The notes beneath the pieces are model-generated. The model was not told where the DNA came from. It saw only the letters and a program-made list of their open reading frames with translations, and searched no databases. From assembly GCA_947642445.1 (NCBI GenBank), contig CANRSF010000020.1, positions 1 to 38,210 of the forward strand: a stretch of 38,210 bases of DNA, in the 5' to 3' direction. The position numbers and the translations under genes were made by a program. Positions 22,616-31,413 of this stretch are shown in pieces; within the stretch, counting starts at the first letter, position 1; each line of letters begins with the position of its first letter. The stretch is from an uncultured Collinsella sp. (GTDB lineage: Bacteria; Actinomycetota; Coriobacteriia; Coriobacteriales; Coriobacteriaceae).

Positions 22616-23977
22616 TTGTCTCGATTGAACCAAGGAGCTATGGGCCAGAGCTATCCACTGCCCTCGATGCTCCAAAAGCTGGCCTGTGCCCTGGCTGTGG
22701 CGCTCGCCCTGGTATGCGCGGGGGCCTGCGTGCCCTCGACTGCTCAGGCACTTGAGACCGCAAAGATCACCGCCCGACCCAATACCGGTTCGGGTAGCGA
22801 CGTGGTCGGTGGCACCGAGACTCGTATCACCTGGGAGGTCCAGGCCGATGCCGATGAGGAACTGAGCGGTCTTTCGCTGACGTTTGTCGATGGCACGACC
22901 TTTGGTGCGGACGACACGCGTCTGACGATGCTCTCGGGCGATGACCTTATGGACCGTACGCCCATGAAGCCTACGTGCAAGGTCGACGGCCAGACGCTCA
23001 AGATCGATTTTGGCGAGACGGCGCCCGCCGGCGGTTATTTCCGTGTCGAGGTCTACGGCGTGACCTTCCCCGTCGAGGGCGGCGACGAGGCCTTTAGCGG
23101 CACCTACACTTTGGCCGATGGTTCGACCAAGAAGATCTCCAAGATTCCGTCGGTGGAGATCAAGGGCGTGACGGCATTCGATAACTTCCTGGCCGACCTT
23201 AAGGAGCAGCCGTGGGTCGAGGCATGGAATTCCAACATGTTCCTGCGCCTGTTCCTGAACCCGGTCATTTTAGTCCAGAGCCTGCCGATCGTTTTCAAAG
23301 GCTTCCTCATGTCGCTTTCGATCGTACTTGTGGCGTTTCCGCTGGCAATTCCCTTCGGTTTCGCCCTGTCGCTCATGCGCATCTCCAAGTCGCGCATCCT
23401 GCGTTGCCTTGCCGGCATCTATGTGAATATCATCCGCGGCACGCCGGCGTTCCTGCAGATCTACATCGCGTTCTTTGGCCTGCCGCTTGCCGGCGTCAAG
23501 GTTGACGACTATGTGCTGGGCGTCATCGTCATGGCCATGAACTCGTCCGCCTACCTGTGCGAGATCTTCCGCGCCGGTATTCAGTCGATCCCCAAGGGCC
23601 AGAACGAGGCCGCGCGCTCGCTGGGCATGAACGCCTTCCAGACGCTGCTCTACGTTATGATTCCGCAGACGTTCCGCAATGTCCTGCCTACGCTGACCAG
23701 CGAGTTTATCCTGCTTTACAAGGATACGTCGCTGCTCGCGGCCGTGGGCGTGGTCGAGATCGTCATGAACGCCCGCACCATCGTGGCCACGACGGGGTCC
23801 ATCACGCCGTATGTGGTTGCCGCCCTGTTCTATCTGGTCATTACGCTGCCGCTTGCGCGCTTGGTGAGTGGTCTTGAGGCGAGGCTTCTGGGGACGGCCG
23901 AAACCAAGAAGAAGCGTCCCGCCAAGAGCGCCGGACAGGTCGTCGCGACGCCCGCCGATCACATCGCCGGTCTGTAA
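22616..23977 (+). CDS. Amino-acid ABC transporter permease with an N-terminal secreted domain
   Basis: Inner-membrane permease of the HisM/GlnP type, 453 residues, longer than the usual 220-230. The first 45 residues look like a signal peptide (LACALAVALALVCAGACVPS), then about 150 residues of a beta-rich, acidic, probably extracellular domain (ARPNTGSGSDVVGGTETRIT onward, to about residue 185). The transport part starts near FLNPVILVQSLPIVFKGFLM with multiple membrane helices and the EAA loop EAARSLGMNAFQTLLYVMIP that contacts the ATPase. I chose TTG 22616, with TAGGAG six bases upstream; ATG 22640 is an alternative. The extra domain does not look like the fused binding domains of GlnPQ. Third gene, the ATPase, begins 13 bp downstream. 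Confidence 0.88.
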   Translation: MSRLNQGAMGQSYPLPSMLQKLACALAVALALVCAGACVPSTAQALETAKITARPNTGSGSDVVGGTETRITWEVQADADEELSGLSLTFVDGTTFGADDTRLTMLSGDDLMDRTPMKPTCKVDGQTLKIDFGETAPAGGYFRVEVYGVTFPVEGGDEAFSGTYTLADGSTKKISKIPSVEIKGVTAFDNFLADLKEQPWVEAWNSNMFLRLFLNPVILVQSLPIVFKGFLMSLSIVLVAFPLAIPFGFALSLMRISKSRILRCLAGIYVNIIRGTPAFLQIYIAFFGLPLAGVKVDDYVLGVIVMAMNSSAYLCEIFRAGIQSIPKGQNEAARSLGMNAFQTLLYVMIPQTFRNVLPTLTSEFILLYKDTSLLAAVGVVEIVMNARTIVATTGSITPYVVAALFYLVITLPLARLVSGLEARLLGTAETKKKRPAKSAGQVVATPADHIAGL

Positions 23978-23989
23978 GGAGGTCCTATC

Positions 23990-24742
23990 ATGAGCGAAAC
24001 CAATAATTCGAACGAAGTCGTCGTCAGCATCAAGAACCTCCAGAAGGCCTTTGGCGATAACGTGGTCCTGCGCGATATCGATCTGGATGTGCACAAGGGC
24101 GAGGTCGTCGTGGTTTTGGGTCCCTCGGGCTCGGGCAAGTCGACGATGCTGCGCTGCATCAATCGCTTGGAAGATCCCACGAGCGGCTCGATTGTCGTGG
24201 AGGGCGTGGATGTGTGCGCCAAGGGCGTCGACCTCAATAAGGTGCGTACGCACTTGGGCATGGTGTTTCAGCAGTTCAACCTGTTCCCGCACCTGTCGGT
24301 CAAAAAGAACGTCATGCTCGCGCAGCAAAAGGTGCTCAAGCGCAGCAAGGAAGAGGCCGAGAAGATCGCCGTCGAGGAGCTGACCAAGGTCGGTCTTGCC
24401 GAGCGCATCGACTTTATGCCGAGCCAGCTTTCGGGCGGCCAGCAGCAGCGCGTGGCCATTGCCCGCGCCCTGTCGATGAACCCCCACGTGATGCTCTTTG
24501 ACGAGGCAACGTCGGCGCTCGATCCCGAACTCGTCCGTGACGTATTGGGCGTTATGCGTGACCTAGCCCGCGACGGCATGACCATGATCGTCGTGACGCA
24601 CGAGATGGGCTTTGCCCGCGACGTTGCCGACCGCGTCGTTTTTATGGACGGCGGCGTTATCGTGGAAGAGGGCACGCCGAGCGAGGTCTTCGACCACCCC
24701 AAGAGCGAGCGCACCAAGGCGTTCTTGGGCAATATTTCGTAG
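23990..24742 (+). CDS. Amino-acid ABC transporter ATP-binding protein
   Basis: ATPase of the amino-acid importer, 250 residues, closest to GlnQ. Walker [10 protein letters not shown] (about residues 41-49), Q-loop [11 protein letters not shown], signature [15 protein letters not shown], Walker [15 protein letters not shown], and switch histidine VVTHEM. Start ATG 23990 with TAAGGAGG. Last gene of the operon, closed by a near-perfect terminator. Confidence 0.96.
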   Translation: MSETNNSNEVVVSIKNLQKAFGDNVVLRDIDLDVHKGEVVVVLGPSGSGKSTMLRCINRLEDPTSGSIVVEGVDVCAKGVDLNKVRTHLGMVFQQFNLFPHLSVKKNVMLAQQKVLKRSKEEAEKIAVEELTKVGLAERIDFMPSQLSGGQQQRVAIARALSMNPHVMLFDEATSALDPELVRDVLGVMRDLARDGMTMIVVTHEMGFARDVADRVVFMDGGVIVEEGTPSEVFDHPKSERTKAFLGNIS

Positions 24743-24763
24743 CCGGTTGATGTAACTGCCGTT

Positions 24764-24812
24764 ACAAAAGAGCGGGGGCTGGACTTGAATCCAGCCCCCG
24801 CTCTTTTGTAGG
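24764..24812. terminator. Strong bidirectional terminator
   Basis: A perfect 20-bp stem starting ACAAAAGAGCGGGGGCTGGA with a CTTGAA loop, A-rich on one side and T-rich on the other. It lies between the convergent transporter ATPase and flavodoxin genes. Confidence 0.95.
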
Positions 24813-24858
24813 GATGGGGATGCGCTGTGATACAGGCTCTTTTGGAGGCCTGGTTTCG

Positions 24859-25278
24859 TTACGCGAGCTCGGCTCCGAGGGCCTTGCAGGCCGCCTCGCC
24901 CTCATCGTCGGGCGCATCGTAGCAAATGACGGAGTCCACGACGTTGACGCCGGCCTCGTCGGCGTCGGCCTTCCAGTTGTCCATCCACTCGCCCTCGGCC
25001 CACGAATAGGAGCCAAAGAGGACGACCTTCTTGTCGCCGAGGGTCTCCTTGACCTCGTCCCACATCGGCTGGAACTCGTCGTACTCGAGCTCCTCGGACC
25101 CCATGGCGGGGCAGCCGAAGGCGAAGGCGTCATAGTTGGTGACCTTGTCGGCAGAGAAGTCGGCGCAGGAGATGACCTCAGCCTCGGCTCCGGCTGACGT
25201 CGCGCCTTCGGAGACGAGGTATGCCATGGCCTCGGTGTTGCCCGTGCCGCTCCAGTAAACGACGGCGATCTTGCTCAT
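24859..25278 (-). CDS. Flavodoxin
   Basis: Small FMN electron carrier that substitutes for ferredoxin, typically in low iron. 139 residues. The FMN phosphate loop is WSGTGNTE at about residues 9-16; the later CPAMGSEELEYDEFQP and FGSYSWAEGEWMDNW loops match the FMN-binding segments of short-chain flavodoxins. ATG 25278 has GAAAGGAC. The DUF3793 gene lies 45 bp upstream on the same strand, so they are likely one unit, a pairing I know from iron-regulated loci of gut anaerobes. Confidence 0.94.
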   Translation of the reverse strand: MSKIAVVYWSGTGNTEAMAYLVSEGATSAGAEAEVISCADFSADKVTNYDAFAFGCPAMGSEELEYDEFQPMWDEVKETLGDKKVVLFGSYSWAEGEWMDNWKADADEAGVNVVDSVICYDAPDDEGEAACKALGAELA

Positions 25279-25323
25279 GTTTTGTCCTTTCGGTCGTGCG
25301 GCGCTTGCCGCGGCTTGTACGTT

Positions 25324-26028
25324 CTATCGGGTTGCCTGGGCAAGTTGCGCCAGGCTGCAGCCCTGCTGATAGATAAAAGTGAAGTATTGGGTGCAGGCAC
25401 GGTAGGCATCAAACGTCGCAAGCGCCTGCTCGACATTTGCGTAGACCTTCCAGGCCCCAAAGACCTTGTAGTTCTCGCCGCGCTGGACGATAAACTCGTG
25501 CACGTCGTCGTAGGGATATCCCAGGAAGTAGCCTATTTCGTGCGGAAACTCGCAGGTGCAGTCTTTGCTGCAGCCAGCATGCTGGGGTAGTGCGCATCGA
25601 GTCTGGCTGCAGGCGCATTCCGCGACGTTATTGCTCGCGAGCGTGATGCGTGATGCCAAATGCACAAGGCATGTCGAAAGGTCTCTCGTGTCGTAGCCTT
25701 CCGAGGCGAGCGCTGTTTGGGCGCGAGGGTCTGCGAAATAGGTGGCGAGGCTTTTGGCTTGGTACACGTACACGAGTGCTCCGCAGGGCCGCCAGACCAA
25801 AACACTCAGGTGGATGCCGAGCGGGTCAAGCTCGCGATTGCACTGGGCGATAACGTTGAGCAGGCGTGCTCGGCGTTCTGCGATGGTTTCGGTTGTGGTC
25901 GAGCCGTTCCCGTGGGCGTAGGTGCCTGGATAGGTAAAGAGCGATGCCGGCTTGATGCCCGCGAGCGTGGGAGAGCAGTTGCGCACGACCGCTGCCTGAA
26001 ACGTTGGGATGTCTATGGTTCGAGTCAC
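25324..26028 (-). CDS. DUF3793 family protein
   Basis: Family of unknown function often next to flavodoxin or iron-uptake genes in anaerobes. 234 residues. Recognisable parts are GIKPASLFTYPG near the N-terminus, a cysteine-rich middle (ECACSQTRCALPQHAGCSKD, then CTCEF), and the family signature PHEIGYFLGYPYDDVHEFI. The cysteines could bind metal. Begins with GTG 26028, with AAGGAG upstream. A promoter with a nearby palindrome lies before it (26053-26094). Confidence 0.85.
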   Translation of the reverse strand: MTRTIDIPTFQAAVVRNCSPTLAGIKPASLFTYPGTYAHGNGSTTTETIAERRARLLNVIAQCNRELDPLGIHLSVLVWRPCGALVYVYQAKSLATYFADPRAQTALASEGYDTRDLSTCLVHLASRITLASNNVAECACSQTRCALPQHAGCSKDCTCEFPHEIGYFLGYPYDDVHEFIVQRGENYKVFGAWKVYANVEQALATFDAYRACTQYFTFIYQQGCSLAQLAQATR

Positions 26029-26052
26029 GGCGCTCCTTACGGATCTAAACTG

Positions 26053-26094
26053 TTAGCCTAGGAAAACTTATACACGAAAGTAAGCCATGGTCAA
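26053..26094 (-). promoter_or_regulatory. Promoter and possible iron operator for DUF3793-flavodoxin
   Basis: On the minus strand: -35 TTGACC (26094-26089), 16-bp spacer, -10 TATAAG (26072-26067). Immediately downstream is TTAGCCTAGGAAAA (26053-26066), with a CCTAGG core reminiscent of DtxR/IdeR boxes, where a repressor would block the start. The promoter is fairly good; the operator is a weak match. Confidence 0.45.
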
Positions 26095-26120
26095 CAAAAA
26101 AGTTTGAAGAGGGAAACTAA

Positions 26121-26174
26121 TTGACCGAACAGACATGATTTTGGGTTAAGATGGGGACACCCCATGGGGGTATC
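26121..26174 (+). promoter_or_regulatory. Promoter and CsoR-like operator for the HMA protein
   Basis: A -35 TTGACC (26121-26126) and a -10-like TTAAGA (26146-26151) are separated by a long 19-bp spacer. Just downstream, ACACCCC-ATG-GGGGTAT (26157-26173) is a G-tract palindrome of the kind bound by copper-sensing CsoR repressors (half sites ATACCCC). This predicts copper-induced expression. Confidence 0.6.
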
Positions 26175-26202
26175 TAGATAGTGCTACTTGAAAGGGGAGC
26201 GC

Positions 26203-26586
26203 ATGAGTGACTTGCTCAACCCTGCGAATCTCATCGTGCTGGCCGTCATTGCCGTCGGCATGTTTTTTGGACTGCGTCGCATTGCCGCTTCGACACACGG
26301 GAAGAGTTGCTGCAGCGATGGTACGAGCGGCAAGAAGGCCAAAAAGGTTGTTGTGGTGGATACCGATGCGTCACACTATCCCTATAGCGATGAGCTGCTC
26401 ATCGGCGGCATGAGCTGTGACGGCTGCGCTCAGAACGTAGCCAATGCCCTCAATGCGCTGGATGGCGTGTGGGCAACGGTGACGTATGCGGACCACACGG
26501 CACGCGTGCGCTCTAAGCAGCCGGTTGATCGTGGTGTCCTCGAGACGGCCGTGAAAGACGCGGGCTACTACGTCATGACGCTGTAA
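26203..26586 (+). CDS. Membrane-anchored heavy-metal-binding (HMA) protein
   Basis: 127 residues with two parts. Residues 1-37 (NPANLIVLAVIAVGMFFGLR, then a Ser-Cys-Cys at 35-37) look like the small FeoB-associated Cys-rich membrane proteins: one helix then a cysteine pair. Residues 63-127 form an HMA domain with the metal motif GMSCDGC at 69-75, like CopZ and P-type ATPase domains. It may hold copper or another soft metal at the membrane. ATG 26203 has AAAGGGGAG. Single gene, with no transporter beside it. The CsoR-like site upstream agrees with copper. The fusion of the two parts is unusual in my experience. Confidence 0.8.
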   Translation: MSDLLNPANLIVLAVIAVGMFFGLRRIAASTHGKSCCSDGTSGKKAKKVVVVDTDASHYPYSDELLIGGMSCDGCAQNVANALNALDGVWATVTYADHTARVRSKQPVDRGVLETAVKDAGYYVMTL

Positions 26587-26612
26587 GCGCCGCCCTGGAT
26601 GCGCTTCCTTGG

Positions 26613-27038
26613 CTAGGCTCGTCCGCGCAGTTCGATGTCTTGGATGTCGTCGAAGTCGATGGCGATGTCTCGGAGCTTGAGGAGCTTGAAGGCGGGGAGC
26701 GCCTCGTCGAGGATGCCGGTGCGGCTGCGATAGCCGTATGTATCGTAATAGGTGACACGAACCAAGTCGCCACGTTTGAGACCCTCGAGCTTTTTAGAAA
26801 GTACGAGGGCTTTTTCTTCCGTGAGCTCACGTTTTGACTCGACGGTGATTTCCTGCTTGCGCACGAGTTCGTAGTATCCCGTGAGGGCGGCAAAGGGCAT
26901 AAACTGCGCGGCGCGGTTGGCGCGCACGGCACCGTTGGCAGTGAGCTTGGGGTCGGCGGCGCGGCGCCTGCCCTCGGGGTCCGCCAGGCGCTCGAAGGCG
27001 GTCGGCGGGCGCACGGGCTGTTGTTTGGGTTTAGGCAC
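26613..27038 (-). CDS. YolD-like protein
   Basis: YolD family, found with UmuC-type polymerases. About 141 residues. Hallmark: NRAAQFMPFAALTGYYELVR at about residues 40-60, then LSKKLEGLKRGDLVRVTYYD, and an acidic C-terminus. Begins with GTG 27038 with GGAGG just before; this overlaps the end of the polymerase gene by 8 bp, so it is translationally coupled to it. Role unknown; presumed accessory to the DNA-damage polymerase. Confidence 0.85.
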   Translation of the reverse strand: MPKPKQQPVRPPTAFERLADPEGRRRAADPKLTANGAVRANRAAQFMPFAALTGYYELVRKQEITVESKRELTEEKALVLSKKLEGLKRGDLVRVTYYDTYGYRSRTGILDEALPAFKLLKLRDIAIDFDDIQDIELRGRA

Positions 27039-28536
27039 GGTGTCCTCCAACTTGGTCGTTGCGTTCGCGCGCGGTGGCGCCGGCGGTAAAGCTTAATCCC
27101 TTGACGAGCGCGTTCTTGCCGTACTTGCCTTTCACGGCCAGGACGGCGCGCGCCAGGTCGCGCTCGCGCTCATCGGCCTCGATATCGCTGAACAGATCGA
27201 TGGTGGTAAATTCCTCGGGCATGAGGTTGCCAAATCCAAGGTTGATGCGCTTGACCGGTCGTTTGGGATCGACAGTCTGCGCCCAGAGCTCATCAAAATA
27301 GCCCATGATCTTCTTAAACGAGTTAGTGCGCTCGGGCAGCTTGCGCGAGGCGTTGGAGTGCGCAAAGAGTGCGGCATAGCCACCACGCGGTTTGCCGCCA
27401 TGCTCTCCCACAAAGATGCCATCGATTGCCTGCGCTTCGCGCACCAGGCGACGCCTTTCGTCATCGCGCTGGACGGGCTTGGGAGCACGGGGCGCGAGCT
27501 CGGGGCCATCGGCCGCTGCGGGCTCGATGCCCGAGGTGCTCGAGCGCAGGTGTCCGCAGCCGTCTATATACTGCGCCGTGCCGCTGGCGTTGAGCCGGCG
27601 TATGTCGGCGCGCTCGCTCGCGTAGCCCACAAAGAGCGAGATGCTGTCGCAGACCACGTGCTTATCGACTAGATCCAACACGGCGTTGTCGACCATCTCG
27701 CGCAAGACGGTGTAGGCCTGCTCGTAGGCATAGCCCTTCGAGAGCACCTGTCCTGTGGTGGTCGAGGTCGCTTGCGGGCGATAGGCTTGGATATCGGCGA
27801 TGGTTGTCGGCTCGCGCCCGAAGGCGTGGTCGATGAGATATTCGGCATTGACGCCGAGTTCGTCGTAGAGCAGGTTCTCGTCGAGTGCGGCGACGCCCAT
27901 CAGGTCGTAGACGCCGTATTTCTCGAGACGGGCCGCCACGCCGGGGCCGATGCCCCAGATGTCGGTGATGGGGCGATGGGGCCAGATCTCCTTGCGAAAG
28001 GTCCCGTCGTCGAGTATGCCGATGCGGCTGGGTACGTGCTTGGCGGTAATGTCGAGCGCTACCTTGGCCTGGAATAGGTTGGGGCCGATGCCGACCGTCG
28101 CCGTGATGCCGGTGCGCGCCAAGACCTCGTCGCGCAGCGTGCAGGCGAACCCTTCCGCATCGGTGTGATAGAGGTCCAGATAGGGCGTCACGTCGATAAA
28201 GCATTCGTCGATGGAGTAGACGTGAATGTCTTGCGGACTCACGTATTCCAGATAGATGCCGTAGATTTTCGCCGACACCTCCATGTAGTGCTGCATGCGC
28301 GGTACGGCCTTGATGCAGTCGATGCCACCGGGAATCTCGAACAGACGGCAGCGGTTGTGTATCCCGAGGTCCTTCATGGTCTGCGTGATAGCGAGACAGA
28401 TGGTCGTGCGTCCGCGCGATTCGTCGGCAACGACCAGGTTGGTGGTGAGCGGATCGAGCCCACGATCGACGCACTCGACGCTGGCATAAAACGTCTTGAG
28501 GTCGATGCAGATGTAGGTGTGCTGCTCGTGCTCCAT
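27031..28536 (-). CDS. Y-family DNA polymerase (UmuC/UvrX-like), SOS-controlled
   Basis: Low-fidelity translesion polymerase, 501 residues, longer than DinB (about 350). Palm motifs: YICIDLKTFYASVECVDRGL near residues 8-27 with the first Asp, and YSIDECFIDVTPYLDLY with the Asp-Glu pair; TATVGIGPNLFQAKVALD and ITDIWGIGPGVAARLEKYGV give the thumb/helix-hairpin-helix region. The C-terminal part is an extended little-finger domain with Arg- and Pro-rich linkers. UvrX-type members lie next to YolD genes in Gram-positive plasmids and phages. Two LexA boxes precede it, so it is probably SOS-induced. ATG 28536. Confidence 0.92.
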   Translation of the reverse strand: MEHEQHTYICIDLKTFYASVECVDRGLDPLTTNLVVADESRGRTTICLAITQTMKDLGIHNRCRLFEIPGGIDCIKAVPRMQHYMEVSAKIYGIYLEYVSPQDIHVYSIDECFIDVTPYLDLYHTDAEGFACTLRDEVLARTGITATVGIGPNLFQAKVALDITAKHVPSRIGILDDGTFRKEIWPHRPITDIWGIGPGVAARLEKYGVYDLMGVAALDENLLYDELGVNAEYLIDHAFGREPTTIADIQAYRPQATSTTTGQVLSKGYAYEQAYTVLREMVDNAVLDLVDKHVVCDSISLFVGYASERADIRRLNASGTAQYIDGCGHLRSSTSGIEPAAADGPELAPRAPKPVQRDDERRRLVREAQAIDGIFVGEHGGKPRGGYAALFAHSNASRKLPERTNSFKKIMGYFDELWAQTVDPKRPVKRINLGFGNLMPEEFTTIDLFSDIEADERERDLARAVLAVKGKYGKNALVKGLSFTAGATARERNDQVGGHRA

Positions 28537-28549
28537 CCGAGCCTCCCAT

Positions 28550-28609
28550 CAAACACATGTTCTTATCGAATACCTGTTCGATAATACCTGCTCGACCGGA
28601 CACCGTCAA
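28550..28609 (-). promoter_or_regulatory. SOS promoter of the UmuC-YolD unit with two LexA boxes
   Basis: On the minus strand: -35 TTGACG (28609-28604), exact 17-bp spacer, -10 TATTAT (28586-28581). Two LexA-type boxes (consensus CGAACRNRYGTTYG) lie downstream over the start region: 28567-28580 (CGAACAGGTATTCG) and 28550-28563 (AGAACATGTGTTTG), each with about one mismatch. Confidence 0.8.
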
Positions 28610-28759
28610 AACCTGCCCCTTTTTGGCAGGTATGGTCGTGCGGCTGCATCGGGTTTTTAACGCAGCCCTAAAGAGTGCGTAACAGCTCGGAAAAGCTCGC
28701 TTCGTAGCATGAGGCTAACGATTGATACCACCATAAAGCACGGAAGGGTTGTGGGGATA

Positions 28760-29284
28760 ATGGTCAACTATGGGTTTGGTATGCCGACGCGCTTGGTTGC
28801 GGATGGGGATGTGGCTCGCTGGTGCGGGCGATTGGTTGCCCACTATGGCGGCACCAAGGCACTGGTCGTGCTGGGAGGCGACAAGCACACGCGTGATGAG
28901 CTCGTTTCGGCGGCGCTGGGCTCGGTTGATCGCGCCCTGCTCGAGCGCGTGCTTTTCCGCTGCGGCTCGGTTGAAGGCGACGGAGGAGACGAGCTGATCG
29001 ACGAAGCCGTGGCCCTGGCGACCGACGAAGGCGTGGACTTTGTCTTGGCGATTGGCGATGCCGATACTGCCGGCTTTGCGCGCGAGCTCGCCCGTCGCAT
29101 GGCGGCGCTCGATGTCGGCGAAGACGGTTTTGTCCCTTATGGATGTATCGTCTCGGAGGGCAAGGTGCCTGCCGTCGTGGGGGCCGGCGAGGTTCCCGTT
29201 TTTGCCATCATCGCGCCCGAACTGCTGGAGGGCATCGGGTCTCCTCTGCGTGAGTTGCTCGGTAGCGTCTGCGCTGCGGCCTAA
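28760..29284 (+). CDS. Half-length Fe-ADH-like protein (N-terminal domain only)
   Basis: About 174 residues resembling only the N-terminal nucleotide-binding domain of iron-dependent alcohol dehydrogenases: GMPTRLVADGDV matches the family's PTRIVFGKG, then HYGGTKALVVLGGDKHTRDE and ATDEGVDFVLAIGDADTAGF. The conserved GGGS phosphate loop reads GDAD, and the metal-binding C-terminal half is absent. So it is either a degenerated relic or a small protein with a new role; the open frame is clean and GC-biased, which favours a real gene. ATG 28760 fits the family start better than ATG 28709; neither has a strong site. A hairpin follows. Confidence 0.6.
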   Translation: MVNYGFGMPTRLVADGDVARWCGRLVAHYGGTKALVVLGGDKHTRDELVSAALGSVDRALLERVLFRCGSVEGDGGDELIDEAVALATDEGVDFVLAIGDADTAGFARELARRMAALDVGEDGFVPYGCIVSEGKVPAVVGAGEVPVFAIIAPELLEGIGSPLRELLGSVCAAA

Positions 29285-29294
29285 TATTTGGCAT

Positions 29295-29359
29295 AAAGGG
29301 ATAGGTTATTTTTGATTGGTAAAGCGTTTGACCTGCCAAATTAAACCTGTCCCTTTTTG
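29295..29359 (+). terminator. Terminator-like hairpin after the Fe-ADH-like gene
   Basis: AAAGGGATAGGTT (29295-29307) pairs with AACCTGTCCCTTT (29344-29356), with one wobble, ending TTTGG; loop about 36 bases. The right arm resembles a sequence near 28608-28625. Transcripts may end here before pgi. Confidence 0.5.
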
Positions 29360-29483
29360 GTCGGTTGCCGTTTGGGGGCCGATTGGCAACGCTCGCTGAT
29401 TATAGTCTTGACCTGCGCTAGAATAGTGGCATCTGAATGTCCGGGCGCATGGAGGCGTGCGCCCGTATGCTGAGGAGGACTCT

Positions 29484-31178
29484 ATGGCAACTGTTGCCGC
29501 ACCTATCGATGCTACGTCGACTGCCGCTTGGAAGGCGCTCGAGGCCCATCAGGAGAAGCTCGAGGCCGAGGGTATCGACCTCAAGGCCTGGTTCGCCGCC
29601 GATGCCGAGCGCGTGAACAAGCTGAGCTTTGACGCCGGTGACCTGCACTTCGACCTGTCCAAGAACCTGGTGACTGATGAGACCGTCAAGCTGCTGTGCG
29701 ATCTTGCCCGCGAGGTGAAGCTCGAGGAGCGCCGCGACGCCATGTTCTCCGGCGAGCACATCAACACCACCGAGGACCGCGCCGTCCTGCACACCGCGCT
29801 GCGCCGCCCGGCAAGCGAGAAGGGCCAGCTCATCGTCGACGGCCAGGACGTCGTCGCCGACGTGCACGAGGTTCTCGACCGCATGTATGCCTTCGCCGAG
29901 CGCGTGCGCTCCGGTGAGTGGAAGGGTGTTACCGGCAAAAAGATCGAGCACCTGGTGTCCATCGGCATCGGCGGCTCCGATCTGGGCCCGGTCATGGCCT
30001 ACGAGGCCCTGCGTCCCTACGCCGACGCCGGTATTGACTGCCGCTACATCTCCAACATCGACCCCAACGATCAGGCAGAGAAGCTCAAGGGCCTCGATCC
30101 CGAGACCACGCTCGTGATTATCGTCTCCAAGACTTTCACCACGCTCGAGACCCTCACCAACGCTCGTGAGGTCAAGACCTGGATGCTCGAGCAGCTCAAG
30201 GCTCAGGGTGCCATCGACGGCTCCGATGAGCAGAACGCCGAGGCCGTGGCCAAGCACTTTGTCGCCGTTTCCACCGCGCTCGAAAAGGTCGAGGCCTTCG
30301 GTATCGACCCCGCCAACGCCTTCGGTTTTTGGAACTGGGTCGGCGGCCGCTATTCCGTCGACTCCGCCGTGGGTCTGTCGCTGATCGTCGTGCTCGGCCC
30401 CGAGCGCTTCCAGCAGTTCCTTGAGGGCTTCCACGCCATCGACGAGTACTTCTGCAACACCCCGCTCGAGAACAACGCCGTCGCGCTGATGGGCCTGCTC
30501 AACGTCTGGTACGTCAACTTCTTCGGTTCCAAGAGCCACGCCGTGCTGCCGTACTGCCAGTATCTGCACCGCTTCCCGGCCTACCTGCAACAGCTCACCA
30601 TGGAGTCCAACGGCAAGCACGTCCGCTGGGACGGCAGCGCTGTGACCTCCGATACCGGTGAGATCTTCTGGGGCGAGCCCGGTACCAACGGTCAGCACGC
30701 CTTCTACCAGCTGCTGCACCAGGGCACCGTGGTGGTCCCGGCCGACTTTATCGCTTTCGCCAACACTGCCAACCCCGCAACCGACAGCGGCCAGGACGTC
30801 CACGAGCTGTTCCTGGGCAACTTCCTGGCCCAGACCAAGGCGCTCGCCTTTGGTAAGACGGCCGACGAGGTTCGTGCCGAGGGCACGCCCGAGCAGATCG
30901 TCCCGGCCCGCTGCTTTGAGGGCAACCGTCCGACGACCTCGATCTTCGGCGACACGCTGACCCCGTTCGCACTCGGCGAGCTCATCGCCCTGTACGAGCA
31001 CATCACGTTTGTCGAGGGCACGGTCTGGGGCATCGACTCCTACGACCAGTGGGGCGTCGAGCTGGGCAAGCAGCTTACCAAGCAGATCACCCCGGCCTTC
31101 CACGACGACGCTGCCAAGGCCGAGCAGGACGCTTCGACCCAGGCGCTCATCGAGTTCTACCGCGCTCACCGCAAGTAG
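29484..31178 (+). CDS. pgi: Glucose-6-phosphate isomerase
   Basis: Interconverts glucose-6-phosphate and fructose-6-phosphate in glycolysis. 564 residues. Motifs: [19 protein letters not shown], the phosphate-binding [13 protein letters not shown], the [16 protein letters not shown] signature, [12 protein letters not shown], and [17 protein letters not shown] with the catalytic His. Start ATG 29484 has GAGGAGG. It has a long upstream gap with a hairpin and its own terminator after it, so it is a single-gene unit; I did not find a clearly good -10/-35 pair. Codon use is strongly C-ending, as expected for a very highly expressed gene. Confidence 0.97.
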   Translation: MATVAAPIDATSTAAWKALEAHQEKLEAEGIDLKAWFAADAERVNKLSFDAGDLHFDLSKNLVTDETVKLLCDLAREVKLEERRDAMFSGEHINTTEDRAVLHTALRRPASEKGQLIVDGQDVVADVHEVLDRMYAFAERVRSGEWKGVTGKKIEHLVSIGIGGSDLGPVMAYEALRPYADAGIDCRYISNIDPNDQAEKLKGLDPETTLVIIVSKTFTTLETLTNAREVKTWMLEQLKAQGAIDGSDEQNAEAVAKHFVAVSTALEKVEAFGIDPANAFGFWNWVGGRYSVDSAVGLSLIVVLGPERFQQFLEGFHAIDEYFCNTPLENNAVALMGLLNVWYVNFFGSKSHAVLPYCQYLHRFPAYLQQLTMESNGKHVRWDGSAVTSDTGEIFWGEPGTNGQHAFYQLLHQGTVVVPADFIAFANTANPATDSGQDVHELFLGNFLAQTKALAFGKTADEVRAEGTPEQIVPARCFEGNRPTTSIFGDTLTPFALGELIALYEHITFVEGTVWGIDSYDQWGVELGKQLTKQITPAFHDDAAKAEQDASTQALIEFYRAHRK

Positions 31179-31209
31179 TTTTTACGGCCGAGTTGGCTTA
31201 TGGCTGAAA

Positions 31210-31245
31210 GGGGCCCGTATCCGTTGGGATACGGGCCCTTGCTAT
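31210..31245 (+). terminator. Intrinsic terminator after pgi
   Basis: GGGCCCGTATCC-GTTG-GGATACGGGCCC is a perfect 12-bp stem followed by TTGCTATTT. Confidence 0.88.
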
Positions 31246-31413
31246 TTGGATAGGATGGAATGTATCGGGAGGCGCCTCGACGGGCATCGCAATCGTCGAA
31301 GGCGCGCCGTTCATGTTCGGGACAATATGACTTTTTACCCGTTGCAGACAGAGCCGCCGTGGGTGTTCTGTATGATGGCTCAGACAAGGTTGTTCAATGA
31401 TAGGGAGGCATAT

